A stretch of DNA of 64,000 bases, taken from assembly GCA_963816745.1 (NCBI GenBank), contig CAWFLQ010000011.1, positions 248,001 to 312,000 of the forward strand, written 5' to 3'. Of the stretch, positions 1 through 8,888 are shown one piece after another; positions within the stretch are counted from its first letter, which is position 1; the number at the start of each line of letters is the position of its first letter. The notes under the pieces were generated by a model. That model saw nothing but the letters and a program-made list of their open reading frames with translations, was not told the DNA's origin and ran no database searches. The position numbers and the translations under genes are program-made. Source of the stretch: VAZQ01 sp963816745. GTDB taxonomy: Bacteria > Pseudomonadota > Alphaproteobacteria > Rhizobiales > Xanthobacteraceae.

Positions 1-1
1 G

Positions 2-463
2 TGGTTCGCTCAGATCGCAGGCATCAAGCTCGCGCATGTGCCGTACCGCGGCGGCGGGCAGGCGATCAACGACCTCGTCGCCGGCCACGTGAAGATCGCC
101 TCGCTCGGCTCCTCCCCGCTGATCCCGCACTACAAGGCGGGCACCGTGCGTCTGCTCGCACAGACGACAGCGGCGCGCTCGCCGAGCCTGCCAGACGTGC
201 CGACCTACCAGGAAGCGGGCATCAAGCTGGTGCTCGACCAATGGCTCGGCGTCTTCGTCCCCGCGGGGACTCCGCCGGCCATCGCCGCCCGCCTCAATGC
301 CGAGATCGGCAAGGCACTTGGCGAGGCGGCGATCCGCGAAAGCTTCCTGCAATCGGCGCAGGAGCCGGTCGGCGGCAGCGCGGAGGCATTCTCGCGGCTC
401 GTGCGCGAGGATTTCGCGAAGTACGAGCGGCTGGTGCGAGAGCTGAACATCAAAGCCAACTAG
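2..463 (+). CDS. Bug/TctC-family periplasmic receptor, 3' end only
   Basis: This is the C-terminal half of a tripartite tricarboxylate transporter (TTT) substrate-binding protein; the 5' end lies outside the window. Family signatures are visible: a VPYRGGGQAIND motif near the start, the AGHVKI stretch, the SLPDVPTYQEAG motif, and a final helical segment ending RELNIKAN. These proteins normally bind carboxylates or small aromatic acids in the periplasm and deliver them to a TctAB permease. No permease follows. The next genes on the same strand encode aconitase X, which suggests a hydroxy-acid substrate, but this is inference from neighbourhood only. Confidence 0.9.
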   Translation, partial: WFAQIAGIKLAHVPYRGGGQAINDLVAGHVKIASLGSSPLIPHYKAGTVRLLAQTTAARSPSLPDVPTYQEAGIKLVLDQWLGVFVPAGTPPAIAARLNAEIGKALGEAAIRESFLQSAQEPVGGSAEAFSRLVREDFAKYERLVRELNIKAN

Positions 464-505
464 ATGCGCGCTCCGATTAGTTTGATGCAGGATGGCGCCA
501 TGGAT

Positions 506-636
506 TCGGTGTGTTCCCCTCCCCCTTGTGGGGAGGGGTTAGGGGTGGGGGTCCCGAGATTGTGGCGCCAATGTTGCCTCACGGCGCCACCCCCCTCCCC
601 CAACCCTCCCCCACAAGGGGGGAGGGAGCACACCGA
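506..636. repeat. Large G/C-run inverted repeat
   Basis: Two arms of about 45 bases (about 506-551 and 590-636) are imperfect reverse complements. Each carries a run of C or G, the word TTGTGG or its complement, and the flank GGTGTG/CACACC. A smaller inverted repeat (GGCGCCA/TGGCGCC) sits between them. A similar G/C-run element lies at 59.3-59.5 kb, so this is probably a dispersed intergenic palindrome. It fills the gap between the receptor gene and the aconitase X genes and could act as a strong hairpin. Confidence 0.7.
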
Positions 637-680
637 GTTTGCCGCTCGCGCTGATCCCATCTCACCGGGATCTGCTCTAG

Positions 681-1929
681 ATGAAGCTCACCGACGAAGA
701 ACGGGCGCTGCGCGCCGGCGCATACGGCCCGGCAGCGCAATGGGCCATCGAGCATCAGATCAAAGTCGGAGAATACCTCGGCGCCGCCGACATGGTGCCG
801 GTGACGCAGGCCCACATCATGGCCGACACCGAGTCGCTGGGCGTCGCCGGGGTCGAATGGCTGGAACGCATGGCGGGCTTGCCGGCCGAGCAACGACAGG
901 TGCGGATTCCGACCATCACCGATCCGCGCGGCACCGACTTCGCGGCCGCGCATCGGCTCAAGCAGCAGCCCTGGATGCTCGACCTCGAGCGCCGCGCCAT
1001 CGCCGCGTTCGAGGCGCTCGGCGTGCTGATGACCAATACCTGCATCAACTACCAGACGATCATGCCGCCGGTGCTGCGGCGAGCACGTCGCCTATGGCGA
1101 CACCGGTGTGGTCATCTACTCGAACAGCGTGTGCGGCGCGCGCTCGAACTTCGAGGGCGGGCCGTCGGCGCTGAGCGCCGGGCTCACCGGCCGCACGCCG
1201 CGCTACGGCTATCACCTCGACGAGCGGCGGGCCGCCACGCTGGTCGTCAACGTGGGCTGGACTCCGCGCGCGCTCGACGAGTGGGGCGCGCTCGGCGGGA
1301 TCGTGGGCCGTCTGGCCGGCGACTACTGGCAGGTCCCGGCCATCGTCGGCATCGATCGCGTCCCGGGCTCCGACGAGATGAAGCATTTCGGCGCCGCGCT
1401 CGCGAGCTACGGCTCGGTCGCGCTCTTTCACATGATCGGCATCACGCCGGAAGCGCAGCGCATCGCCGATGTCATGAGCTCCGACGAGACGTTGCGAACC
1501 CATGAGATCGGCGAGGCTGATGTCCGTGCCTTCCAGGCGAGCTATGCGCGCGACATCGATACCGTCGACCTGGTCGTGTTCTCGGCGCCGCAGCTGAGCC
1601 TGGTCGAGATGCGGCAACTGGCCGGCCTGCTCGATGGCCGCCGCGCCTCGATCCCGCTGCTCGCCGTGACCAGCCCGCAGGTCAAGCCGGACGCCGACCG
1701 CATGGGCTTGACCGCGCGCATCGAGGCGGCGGGCGGCACCGTGCTCTCCGGCATGTGCTTCTACCAGAGCTACGCGCGCGAGATGGCGGAGGCGAACGGC
1801 TGGAAACGCCTGGCGACAAACTCGGCCAAGCTCGTCAATATCCTCGGCGGCTACGGCTACCGGCCCGCGCTCCTCTCCATGGAGGCGTGCGTGGAGGCCG
1901 CCTGCGCCGGCGGCAGGATTGCCCGATGA
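681..1929 (+). CDS. Aconitase X (AcnX, DUF521) catalytic large subunit
   Basis: The protein matches the aconitase X catalytic domain, a dehydratase family that includes cis-3-hydroxy-L-proline dehydratase. Visible family features are the N-terminal LTDEERALRAGAYGPA stretch, MVPVTQAHIMADTESLGVAG, a Cys segment (TNTCINYQT), then GEHVAYGDTG, NSVCGARSNFEGGPSAL and the LTGRTP motif. The reading frame changes once near 1080 and is restored by removing one base, after which GEHVAYG follows the proline-rich segment. The start at 681 opens the conserved N-terminus. The stop overlaps the start of the small subunit (ATGA), as expected for a two-subunit enzyme. The exact substrate cannot be told from sequence. 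Confidence 0.85.
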
Positions 1930-2341
1930 GCGCGACGATTTTCTATGCCACCGCCGGGATGGGCCGGAAGGTGACAGGCCAGGCGCTGGTGGCCAAGGAC
2001 GGGTTCTCCGCGCGCTACGATCTCGACCGATTGCGCGGCGTATTCGTCGCGTCCCGAGCACAAGCTCGCCGGCGAAAGCTATGTCGGCCGTGTGCTCGTG
2101 CTCGACGCCGCCAAGGGCGGCGTCGCCACGGCGTGGATGCTGCACGAGATGACGGCGCGCGGCATCGTTCCGGCGGCGCTGGTGCTTGAACGCCGTCAAT
2201 CCGATCATGGTGCAAGGCGCAGCGCTCGCCGACTTCACCATGATCTCCGGTTTCGATCGCGACATCACGCAGGCGATCCCCAACGGCGCCATGGTCGAAA
2301 TCGATCCGACCGGCGAACGGCCGTTCATCCGAATGCTGTGA
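1926..2341 (+). CDS. Aconitase X swivel (DUF126) small subunit
   Basis: This is the swivelling small subunit partner of the preceding AcnX large subunit. The readable parts are KVTGQALVAKDGFSARYDLD, then PEHKLAGESYVGRVLVLDAA and GGVATAWMLHEMTARG, then NAVNPIMVQGAALADFTMISG and a C-terminus ending GERPFIRML; these match DUF126 in order and total length (about 138 residues). Two single extra bases, near 2049 and 2189, must be removed to join the three segments. Its ATG overlaps the large-subunit stop, so the two are translationally coupled. The cofactor and substrate are unknown. Confidence 0.8.
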
Positions 2342-2353
2342 TTTGTGACGTCG

Positions 2354-2587
2354 TCAGTGGGTCTTCCACTGGGCCTTGGCTGCCGCGCCGGGGTGCTTGA
2401 GGTGCACCTTCATTTCGACGTGCATGATCCACGCGAGCGGAATGAGATGTACCACGCCGCCTGCATCGGGGTCGTCCTTCGCCAGCTTGATGACGTCCCC
2501 GCCTTCCAGGTGATCGACAGTCCCGACATGCGCGCCGTCGGAACCGAGCACTTCCATGTGCTGCCTGATCAACCCTAGTGCAATCAT
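2354..2587 (-). CDS. DUF2171 domain protein
   Basis: A 77-residue protein matching the DUF2171 pattern: HMEVLGSDGAHVGTVDHLEG, then DVIKLAKDDPDAGG and LIPLAWI. The family resembles a PRC-barrel-like small beta fold, and its function is not established. The start at 2587 is preceded by a strong GGAGG at good spacing; an upstream in-frame start at 2719 would add residues outside the conserved domain and is less likely. It lies just downstream of the fumarase/tartrate dehydratase operon on the same strand but is separated from it by about 200 bases, so co-transcription is uncertain. Confidence 0.75.
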   Translation of the reverse strand: MIALGLIRQHMEVLGSDGAHVGTVDHLEGGDVIKLAKDDPDAGGVVHLIPLAWIMHVEMKVHLKHPGAAAKAQWKTH

Positions 2588-2784
2588 GAGTTCCTCCGTC
2601 GCCCGAGAGGAAGAAATCGCACAATGGTCCATCGTATCGTGAGTCCGGCGGCGCCGCAACGCGGATGCGTCATGAAGCACACGTGAGAAAAGGACAGCGA
2701 CCGTGTCCTTTCCGATCACCCTCCGCCGGAGCGCTGATGACGCAAATCAACCGAAGATAGCGGCCGCGCGTCCTGACCACGAGG

Positions 2785-3453
2785 TCAAATCACCTCTTCG
2801 GTCTTGTCGTCGGTCTCGCCGTAGCGGCGCAGCGTGGCGGGTCGCGTGCCCGCGTAGAGCTTCTCCAGGCCCGGCGCGATCTTGGCGTTCTCGCGCTCGA
2901 ACAGACTGTTGCCGGCGAGATCGCTCTCGACCAGGAACGGCCCGAATTTTTCGACGTCGAGCACCCAGACCGCCTGCGCCAGCCCCAGCTCCTCCAGCCA
3001 ATAGACGCCGGCGACACGCTTGATGCCGCGGCCGAGCAGCGCGCCGGTGCCGTAGCCGACGGTGGTGAGATAGATCGCATTGTTCGGCACGAACGACTTG
3101 CGATAGACCTCCGACGTCATGCCGCCCTTGCCGATGATGACGTTGCAGCCGGACAGCTTGAACCAGCCGTCGAGCCACTTTGCGAAGCGGAACGATGCGG
3201 TCGCGGTGACGGCGCCGACGGTGTGGCTGCCGTCGGGATTGACCGACGCCGCCGGCGAGCAATGGAAATTGGCGAGGCCGAGCGCGTCCTTCGACGCCGG
3301 CATGCCGGCGCCCTCCTCGATCGCGCGCTTGTAGACGCCTTCGCGCGCCGTGAAGACGCGACCGGTGAGATAGGCGACCGAACCGATCTCCAGCTTGCGC
3401 AGATCGTCGGTGCGCGCGGGAAGATCGAGGTGAACGGTCTTGAGATCGGCCAT
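2785..3453 (-). CDS. Class I fumarase/L(+)-tartrate dehydratase beta subunit
   Basis: The 222-residue protein matches the beta (swivel) subunit of two-subunit iron-sulfur fumarases and L(+)-tartrate dehydratases. Seen features are an N-terminal LRKLEIGSVAYLTGRVFTAR stretch, HTVGAVTATASFRFAKW, the glycine-rich CNVIIGKGGM, and TTVGYGTGALLGRGI. The enzyme hydrates or dehydrates a dicarboxylic hydroxy acid (malate/fumarate or tartrate/oxaloacetate). It starts three bases after the alpha-subunit stop, so the two are co-translated. The reading frame is intact. Which substrate is preferred cannot be decided from sequence; linkage to an SdhA-like gene favours the fumarate/malate reaction. Confidence 0.85.
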   Translation of the reverse strand: MADLKTVHLDLPARTDDLRKLEIGSVAYLTGRVFTAREGVYKRAIEEGAGMPASKDALGLANFHCSPAASVNPDGSHTVGAVTATASFRFAKWLDGWFKLSGCNVIIGKGGMTSEVYRKSFVPNNAIYLTTVGYGTGALLGRGIKRVAGVYWLEELGLAQAVWVLDVEKFGPFLVESDLAGNSLFERENAKIAPGLEKLYAGTRPATLRRYGETDDKTEEVI

Positions 3454-3456
3454 GGT

Positions 3457-4419
3457 CTACTCCGCCGCCTGCGACCGCCGGCTCACCCCATTCGACGGTG
3501 GAGCGGCGCATATAGTCCGTGAACCACATCGGGTCGGTCCGGAATTCCGCGCGGCCGTCCGGCGAAATCCGCGCGCAGGCGCGGCGCGAGGACAGGCAGA
3601 ACATGTGCACCGACATCGGCATGCCGCCGGTGTGGCAATAGCCGACCTCGATGTGGCAATCGACCACCATCGAGGTGCCCATGAATCCCATGGCGCCCAT
3701 GCCGATGTTGTTGCCGAGCTCCTTGAGCTCCGTCTTCGAGCGCGGCGATCTTGGGATCGGGATTGCGCGAGCCGACCACGCGCAGGCACGACGCCTGCTT
3801 GCCGAGCACCATGGACGGTGTCCTTCGAGCCGCCCAGGCCCACGCCGACGATCGCCGGCTGGCAGGCGAGCCCGCGCTTGCCGAAGCCGATCAGCGTGTC
3901 GAGATAGAACCGCTTGATGCCGTCGATGCCGTCGCCCGGAAACAGCATGCGGTAGTCGGTGCCGAACAGGCCGCCCTTGTGCACGGTGGTGAGCTCGATC
4001 CAGTCGGCGTCGGGATGGAACGCATATTCGATCTCCGGCGCGTCGATGCCGACATTGTTGTTGTGATCGGTGCGCCAGAGCGGATGCACGCGGTTGGGCC
4101 GCAGCGGCACGCTGGTCGTGGCGCGCGCGGTGGCGCGGCGCAGCGCCGCCTCCAGCGCCACCGGCCCGCCCTCGATGCGCGCCTCGTTGCCGATCTTGAC
4201 GTACCAGCGCGGCAGGCCGGTGTCGCCGCACATGGCGCGGCGGTCTTCCTTGGCGGCCTCGTAGTTCTCCAGCATCGCCTGGATGACGAAGGCGGAGAGA
4301 TCGCCCTTCTCGGTGTCGGCGCATCTGCGCAGGCCGGCGAGATAGTCCTCGGGGATCTCGATCGCCGCCTTGGCCATCAGGTCCTCGGCGGTGCGTTGCA
4401 CGAACGCGATCGGAATCAT
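3457..4419 (-). CDS. Class I fumarase/L(+)-tartrate dehydratase alpha subunit (three frame breaks)
   Basis: This is the iron-sulfur catalytic subunit. It begins IPIAFVQRTAEDLMAKAAIE and carries RRAMCGDTGLPRWYVKIG, LFGTDYRMLFPGDG, the GVGLGGSKDTV loop, and SMVVDCHIEVGYCHTGGMPM. The cysteines in MCGDTG, DCHIEVGYC and the later MFCLSSRRAC segment are candidate cluster ligands. Frame changes near 3812, 3738 and 3485 are each repaired by removing one base; the last restores the stop directly before the beta subunit. The ATG overlaps the end of the SdhA-like gene (ATGA), placing it in the same operon. It acts in the cytoplasm with the beta subunit. Confidence 0.8.
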   Translation of the reverse strand: MIPIAFVQRTAEDLMAKAAIEIPEDYLAGLRRCADTEKGDLSAFVIQAMLENYEAAKEDRRAMCGDTGLPRWYVKIGNEARIEGGPVALEAALRRATARATTSVPLRPNRVHPLWRTDHNNNVGIDAPEIEYAFHPDADWIELTTVHKGGLFGTDYRMLFPGDGIDGIKRFYLDTLIGFGKRGLACQPAIVGVGLGGSKDTVHGARQAGVVPARGRLAQSRSQDRRARRRSSRSSATTSAWAPWDSWAPRWWSIATSRSAIATPAACRCRCTCSACPRAAPARGFRRTAARNSGPTRCGSRTICAAPPSNGVSRRSQAAE

Positions 4420-6164
4420 GTTCGCCTCGCTCTATTCGGCGGCGGCCTTGTGAGCAGCGTCTCGCCCGGCTTCACGTGGGTGAACTCGACCGGCTGCATC
4501 GCCGATCTCGAGCGCCGCCGGCCGTCTGCCGCGCCACCGTGAAGGGCGATGTCGCGAGATCGCCCTGCGTCCGGAAAGTCCGAGCGGAAGTGGGCGCCGC
4601 GCGAATTCTCGCGCTTCACGCGCCGCGAGCGCAATCACCCGGCTGATCTCGGTCAGCGAGCGCAGATTGAGCCAGTCGTGCCAGGTCAGGTTGAAGGCGC
4701 GGCCGCTGTCCGCAAGGCCGGTCGCCAGGAGCTCCGCCTCGATGGCGTCGAGCGCCGCGAGCCGCGATCGAGCCCGGCCCGGTCGCGCATGACGCCGACG
4801 TCGTCCCACATCGTATCGAGCAGCTTCTCGCGCAGCTCGTTCAGATTGCCGCGCCTTGCGCGTGAACGGATGGAGCGCGCGGGCAAGTCTCCGCCTCCAG
4901 CACGTCCTCGTCGGGCGCGCGATGGCCGGGATTGGCGGCGATCCAGCGCGGCATCACGTCGCCGGCGATGCCGCCGAACACGGTCGAGTTGGCGACGCCG
5001 TTGCCGCCCAGCCGGTTGGCGCCATGCATGCCGCTTGCGTCCTCGCCGGCGACGAACAGCCCCGGCCAGTCGGTCGAGGTGTCGACGCGGCAGACCACGC
5101 CGCCCATGAAATAGTGCGCGGTCGGCACCACCTCGACCAGCCCGCCGGCGAGATCGAAGCCGCAGTCGCGGCAGCGATCCACCATGCCCTTGAACTCCTT
5201 CGCCACCTTCGCGGGTCCGAGATGGCTCATCTTGATGTAGACGCCGCCATGCGGCGTGATGCGGCCGGCCTTCATCTCCGCATAGATGGCGCGGCTGACG
5301 ACGTCGCGGGTGGCGCGCTCGAGCTTGTCGTCGTAGTCGCCCATGAAGCGGTGCATCGCGCCGTTGAGCAGATAGCCCGCCGCGCCGCGCAAGCCCTCCT
5401 CCAGCACGGTGCCGGTCATGCGCGTGTCCGGCCCGGCGAGCAGCCCGGTCGGATGGAACTGCACCATCTCCATGTCGCGCAGCGGCAGGCCCGCGCGCAG
5501 CGCCATGGCGAGCCCGTCCATGCTCTTGTCGCCGGAGGGCGTGTGGTAGCGATACATGGTCGGCCCGCCGCCGGTCGCCAGCAGCACCGCCTGCGCCGCG
5601 ACGAAGCGAAACTCGCCGGTGCGGATGTCGATCATCAGCACGCCGGCAAGCGCGCCGTCCTTCGCCGGAATGAGCGCGACGGCGCGGTGCTCCTCCAGGC
5701 GGCGGATCGGCCGCGCCCAGACCTGCTCCATCAGCCGGTTGATGATCTCGATGCCGGTGAGATCGCCCTTGTGCACGGTGCGGTCGAAGGTCTGCCCGGC
5801 GAAGGCCTTGCCGTGCAGCGTGCCGTCGGCGTTGCGATCGAAGAAGCAGCCGATCTCGTTCTCCAGCTCGCGCACCCGCTCGACCGCCGTCGATCACCAG
5901 CGTCCAGGCGAGCTCCTGGTGCGGCAGCCATTTGCCGCCCTCGATCGTGTCCATGAAATGCCGCTCGACCGAGTTGCCGGGGTTGAGCGCCACGTTGTAG
6001 CCGCCCTGCACCATGCGCGTGCAGCCGCACTTGCCGAGCAGGCCCTTGCTCGCGACCGTGACGTCGAGCGCGGGGTCGGCCTCGTGCGCATGCAGCGCCG
6101 CGAACAGCCCGGCGCCGCCGGAGCCGAGGATCAGGATGTCGGTTTCGAGACGTTCGAGGGTCAC
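4416..6164 (-). CDS. SdhA/FrdA-like flavoprotein subunit (multiple frame breaks)
   Basis: A fumarate reductase/succinate dehydrogenase-type flavoprotein. It starts at a GTG (TLERLETDILILGSGGAGLF, FAD-binding fold) and continues through GKCGCTRMVQGGYN, EMVQFHPTGLL, EEGLRGAAGYLLN, PTAHYFMGGVV and NRLGGNGVANST; the C-terminus has FNLTWHDWLNLRSL and a RENSRGAHFRSDFP motif. Substrate-site His and Arg motifs are present. The position of the covalent-FAD histidine is a cysteine (GCTRMVQGG), so the flavin is probably not covalently held. About seven single extra bases (near 5886, 4890, 4856, 4625, 4575, 4530 and 4515) and one apparent loss (near 4765) must be corrected. The stop could be 4416, overlapping the next ATG, or 4432 if one more shift exists. 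Confidence 0.8.
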
Positions 6165-6171
6165 GGGTCCC

Positions 6172-6524
6172 TCAAAATACGCGCGCGAGGAAGATGAATG
6201 CGATGACGGCGGATATGGCGGCTGCGATCGTCGCCAGCTGCTTCTGCCCATCGCGCCAATCGAGATTTTCGATCACCAGCAGCCGCAGCCCCCCGAACAT
6301 ATGCACCAGCGAGCAGGAAAACGAGGCCGCTTTCGGCGAGCTTCACGAGCGGCTGATCGCTCCAGCGCAGGAAGCCATCGAGCTGCGCTTCGCCATCGAT
6401 GGCAAGGCCGAGCGTCAGGAAATGCAACGGCAGGAAAATGGCCAGCGCCAGGCCGGAGAGCCGGTGCACCAGCGCCGCCATCCAGAGCACGCTCTTGCGA
6501 TGATTGCAGGTGCCGCGCGGTCAT
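6172..6524 (-). CDS. SdhD-like membrane anchor
   Basis: A small hydrophobic subunit with three predicted membrane helices: MAALVHRLSGLALAIFLPLH, then a second helix around KLAESGLVFLLA, and a C-terminal helix (LATIAAAISAVIAFIFLARVF). The LVHRLSG motif and the His in VHMFGG resemble haem- and quinone-binding anchors of succinate dehydrogenases. Single extra bases near 6500 and 6331 must be removed to join the pieces. The start overlaps the stop of the preceding SdhC-like gene (ATGA), and the stop lies eight bases before the SdhA-like start. It should anchor the SdhAB-like pair to the inner membrane. Confidence 0.7.
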
Positions 6525-6850
6525 GGCAGCACCACCGCGGCGACCGCCCGCAGGCCGAGCAGCAGCAGCACGATTCCGAACGCGACCGCAAAGATGCCGG
6601 CGCGGCGATCATCGAGCGGCGACCATTCGGTCAGGACATTGCGCACGCCGATCGCGGCATGAATGGCCGCGGCCACGACGAAGACGCCGTAGAACGACGC
6701 CCAGGCGATGCTGCCGCGGGTGCGCGCGAGAATGTCCGCGGCGGTCATGCCCTTGCGGGTCGCGTAGAAGATGACCGCGACATGCACGAGGACCAGCGGC
6801 ACCATGAGCGCCGCGGTCGCGCGCTGCCAGACATAGAGGCGGACGTTCAT
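6521..6850 (-). CDS. SdhC-like cytochrome b membrane subunit
   Basis: A 109-residue protein with three membrane helices: ATAALMVPLVLVHVAVIFYA, an internal segment around SIAWASFYGVFVVAAAIHAA, and the C-terminal FAVAFGIVLLLLGLRAVAAV. Histidines in LVHVAV and AIHAAIG are at helix positions usable for haem b, as in SdhC/FrdC subunits. The ATG at 6850 overlaps the SdhB-like stop (ATGA), and the gene's own end overlaps the next start, so translation is tightly coupled. The frame is intact. The gene order B-C-D-A differs from the usual C-D-A-B of respiratory succinate dehydrogenase operons in this order. Confidence 0.75.
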   Translation of the reverse strand: MNVRLYVWQRATAALMVPLVLVHVAVIFYATRKGMTAADILARTRGSIAWASFYGVFVVAAAIHAAIGVRNVLTEWSPLDDRRAGIFAVAFGIVLLLLGLRAVAAVVLP

Positions 6851-7571
6851 GCCTTGATCTCGCCCTTGAGATAGGCGGCCGTGGTGCGGCGCTTGAGGCC
6901 GGCGATCGACGCGGTCGGATTGAGCGCCTGCGGGCAGTGCTCCTGGCAGGACTGGTGCGAGTGGCAGGCGTGGCAGCCGCCGGACGCCGCGACCGCCTGC
7001 GAGGCGCGCGAGGTTTCCGGCGTCGCGCTCGTCGTTCACCAGCGACCAGGCGCGATTGAGCGCCGCCGGCCCGAGATAGTCGGAATTCCAGCGCACGGTG
7101 TCGCAGGCGGCATAGCAGACGCCGCAATTGATGCATTCGATGGCGGCGTCGGCGGCAACGCGTGCGGCGCCGTCCGGCCTGATCTCCTCGATGGCATCGG
7201 CGCGCGTTTTCGACGGCGCGAACACGCCCTTGGCCTGCTGCCACTTCTCGAAGAAGGGACGCATGTCGGCGGCGAGATCCTTGATGACGGGCAGGTTCTC
7301 GAGCGGGCCGATCTCGAGGCGGCCGCTCGTCGGCCACCTTCGAGACGTGCGTGCGGCAGGTCCAGCGCGGCCGGCCGTTGACCGTCATGGCGCACGAGCC
7401 GCACATGCCGACCCGGCAGGCGAAGCGATAGGACAGCGTGGCGTCGAGGTGGCGCTGAACCCAGGTGACGACGTCGAGCACGGTCTGGTTCTCGCGCAGC
7501 GGCACCTGGTAAGCCTGGTAGCGGCCCTCCGCGCCGCCGCGCCACAGCGAGACTTCGAGCGTTTCCGTCAT
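6847..7571 (-). CDS. SdhB/FrdB-like iron-sulfur subunit (two frame breaks)
   Basis: This subunit carries three cluster motifs in order: a [2Fe-2S] ferredoxin domain with CRVGMCGSCAMTVNG and a later cysteine in RWTCRTH, then CINCGVCYAACDT, and CHACHSHQSCQEHCPQALNP for the [4Fe-4S] and [3Fe-4S] centres. It should pass electrons between the flavin of the SdhA-like subunit and the membrane subunits. Single extra bases near 7336 and 7015 must be removed. The ATG at 7571 opens the conserved TETLEVSLWRGG segment; a TTG at 7601 overlapping the receptor stop is an alternative. The gene immediately follows a Bug receptor, as first enzyme gene of the operon. Confidence 0.8.
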
Positions 7572-7597
7572 CGCGTGCAGCCGATCGCGTTCACCGC

Positions 7598-8575
7598 TCA
7601 ATTCGCCGTCACGCCGGCGGCCTTGATGACCGGGGTGATGCGGGCGACCTCGCTCTCGACCAGCTTCTGCAAGCCGGCGGGGCCGCGGTCGGCGCCCATG
7701 GGCGCGGAGCTGCCGAGCTCGACATAGCGCGCCTTGACTGCCGGATCGTCGAGCGCCTTGCCGAGCGCATCGGCGAGCTTGGCCACGATCTCCTTCGGCG
7801 TGTCCTTGGGCGCGACCATCGCGTTCCAGGCGCTGAAGATGAAATCTTCTCCGGCCTCCTTCGTCGTCGGCACGTCCGGCAGGCTCGACAGCCGTTCGGG
7901 CGCGGCGATCGCGTACACCTTGATGGTCCCGGCCTTGATCTGCGGAATGACGTTGAGCGACTGGTCGACCATGTAGTCGAGCTGTCCGCCAACGAGATCC
8001 TGGATCGCCGGTCCGGTGCCGCGATAGGGCACGAGATTGGGCTTGAGGCCGAACTTCGCGTTGAAGACGAGGCCCGACACATGCGAGATCGAGCCGACGC
8101 CGGCATGGCCGTAGTTCAGCTTCTCATGGTTGGCCTTGAGGTGGCCGATGAACTCTTTCAGGTTGCCGGCCGCCGTGGCCTTCTTGGCCACGATCGCCTG
8201 CGGCGTGTAGTTGACGATGCCGACCTGCGCGAAGCTCTTGGCCGGATCGTATTTGAGGCTCGGATAGAGCGCGGGCGCCGCCGATTGCGTCCCCATATTG
8301 CCGACCGCGATGGTGTAGCCGTCCGGCGCTGCCTGCGCGGCGCGCGTCATGCCGATGGTCCCGCCGGCCCCGCCGACGTTCTCGACCACGAGCGTCTGGC
8401 CGAGCGTGCGCGACATGTGGTCGCCGACCAGGCGGGTGACGACGTCGGTCGGCCCGCCGGCGGCAAAGGGCACGATGACGGTGATCGGCTTGCTCGGATA
8501 TTGCGCCGCTGCCGGAGCGCCCAGCAGCGCAAGCGCGAGCAAGCTGGCCGTAACGAGGCGACCTTTGACTGGCAT
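7598..8575 (-). CDS. Bug/TctC-family periplasmic receptor, first gene of the SDH-like operon
   Basis: A complete 325-residue TTT receptor. It has a Sec signal (LVTASLLALALLGAPAAAQ, cleavage probably after AAA), then YPSKPITVIVPFAAGGPTDV, VVENVGGAGGTIG, PDGYTIAVGN, LVPYRGTGPAIQDLVGG and LPDVPTTKEAG. It lies directly upstream of the SdhB-like gene with almost no gap, so its ligand is probably the substrate of that operon, plausibly a C4 or related dicarboxylate. It is divergent from two further receptor genes across a 313-base region. Confidence 0.92.
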   Translation of the reverse strand: MPVKGRLVTASLLALALLGAPAAAQYPSKPITVIVPFAAGGPTDVVTRLVGDHMSRTLGQTLVVENVGGAGGTIGMTRAAQAAPDGYTIAVGNMGTQSAAPALYPSLKYDPAKSFAQVGIVNYTPQAIVAKKATAAGNLKEFIGHLKANHEKLNYGHAGVGSISHVSGLVFNAKFGLKPNLVPYRGTGPAIQDLVGGQLDYMVDQSLNVIPQIKAGTIKVYAIAAPERLSSLPDVPTTKEAGEDFIFSAWNAMVAPKDTPKEIVAKLADALGKALDDPAVKARYVELGSSAPMGADRGPAGLQKLVESEVARITPVIKAAGVTAN

Positions 8576-8888
8576 CGTGTTCCTCCCTTGCCGATGGCCG
8601 GACGATGATGGGCATCGGTCGCGCTTTGTGCAAGTGCGACCTTCTGCGCCCTAATTGACCTTCGCCTCTCCCCAGCAACGCCCGATTGGTGTACGTTCTC
8701 GGAGAGCTGCCCTTTCGAGTGGGACGTGCCGAAGTCCCCGCGCCTTGCAGCGGGCAGCACAAGTGCCGTCGGCAGGCGCAACAGCACTTCAAAAAGCACG
8801 ACTTCCCGCTCTCCGGTGCCGTCGGCACCCAACTCCGAACGTCCGCTTTTTGCCCGGGCGCATTGCGAGCATTTCAGAGGGGGACACC
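8576..8888. other. Divergent intergenic region between receptor genes
   Basis: This 313-base gap separates the minus-strand SDH-like operon from the plus-strand receptor genes, so promoters for both must lie here. A GAGGGGG stretch just before 8889 is the likely ribosome binding site for the downstream receptor. I found no clear consensus promoter, operator palindrome or small gene in it. Confidence 0.5.

Noticed and set aside
464..1174. Open frames through the G/C-run repeat
   Set aside because: They read mainly Pro, Gly and Arg runs from the repeat and overlap the aconitase X gene in another frame.
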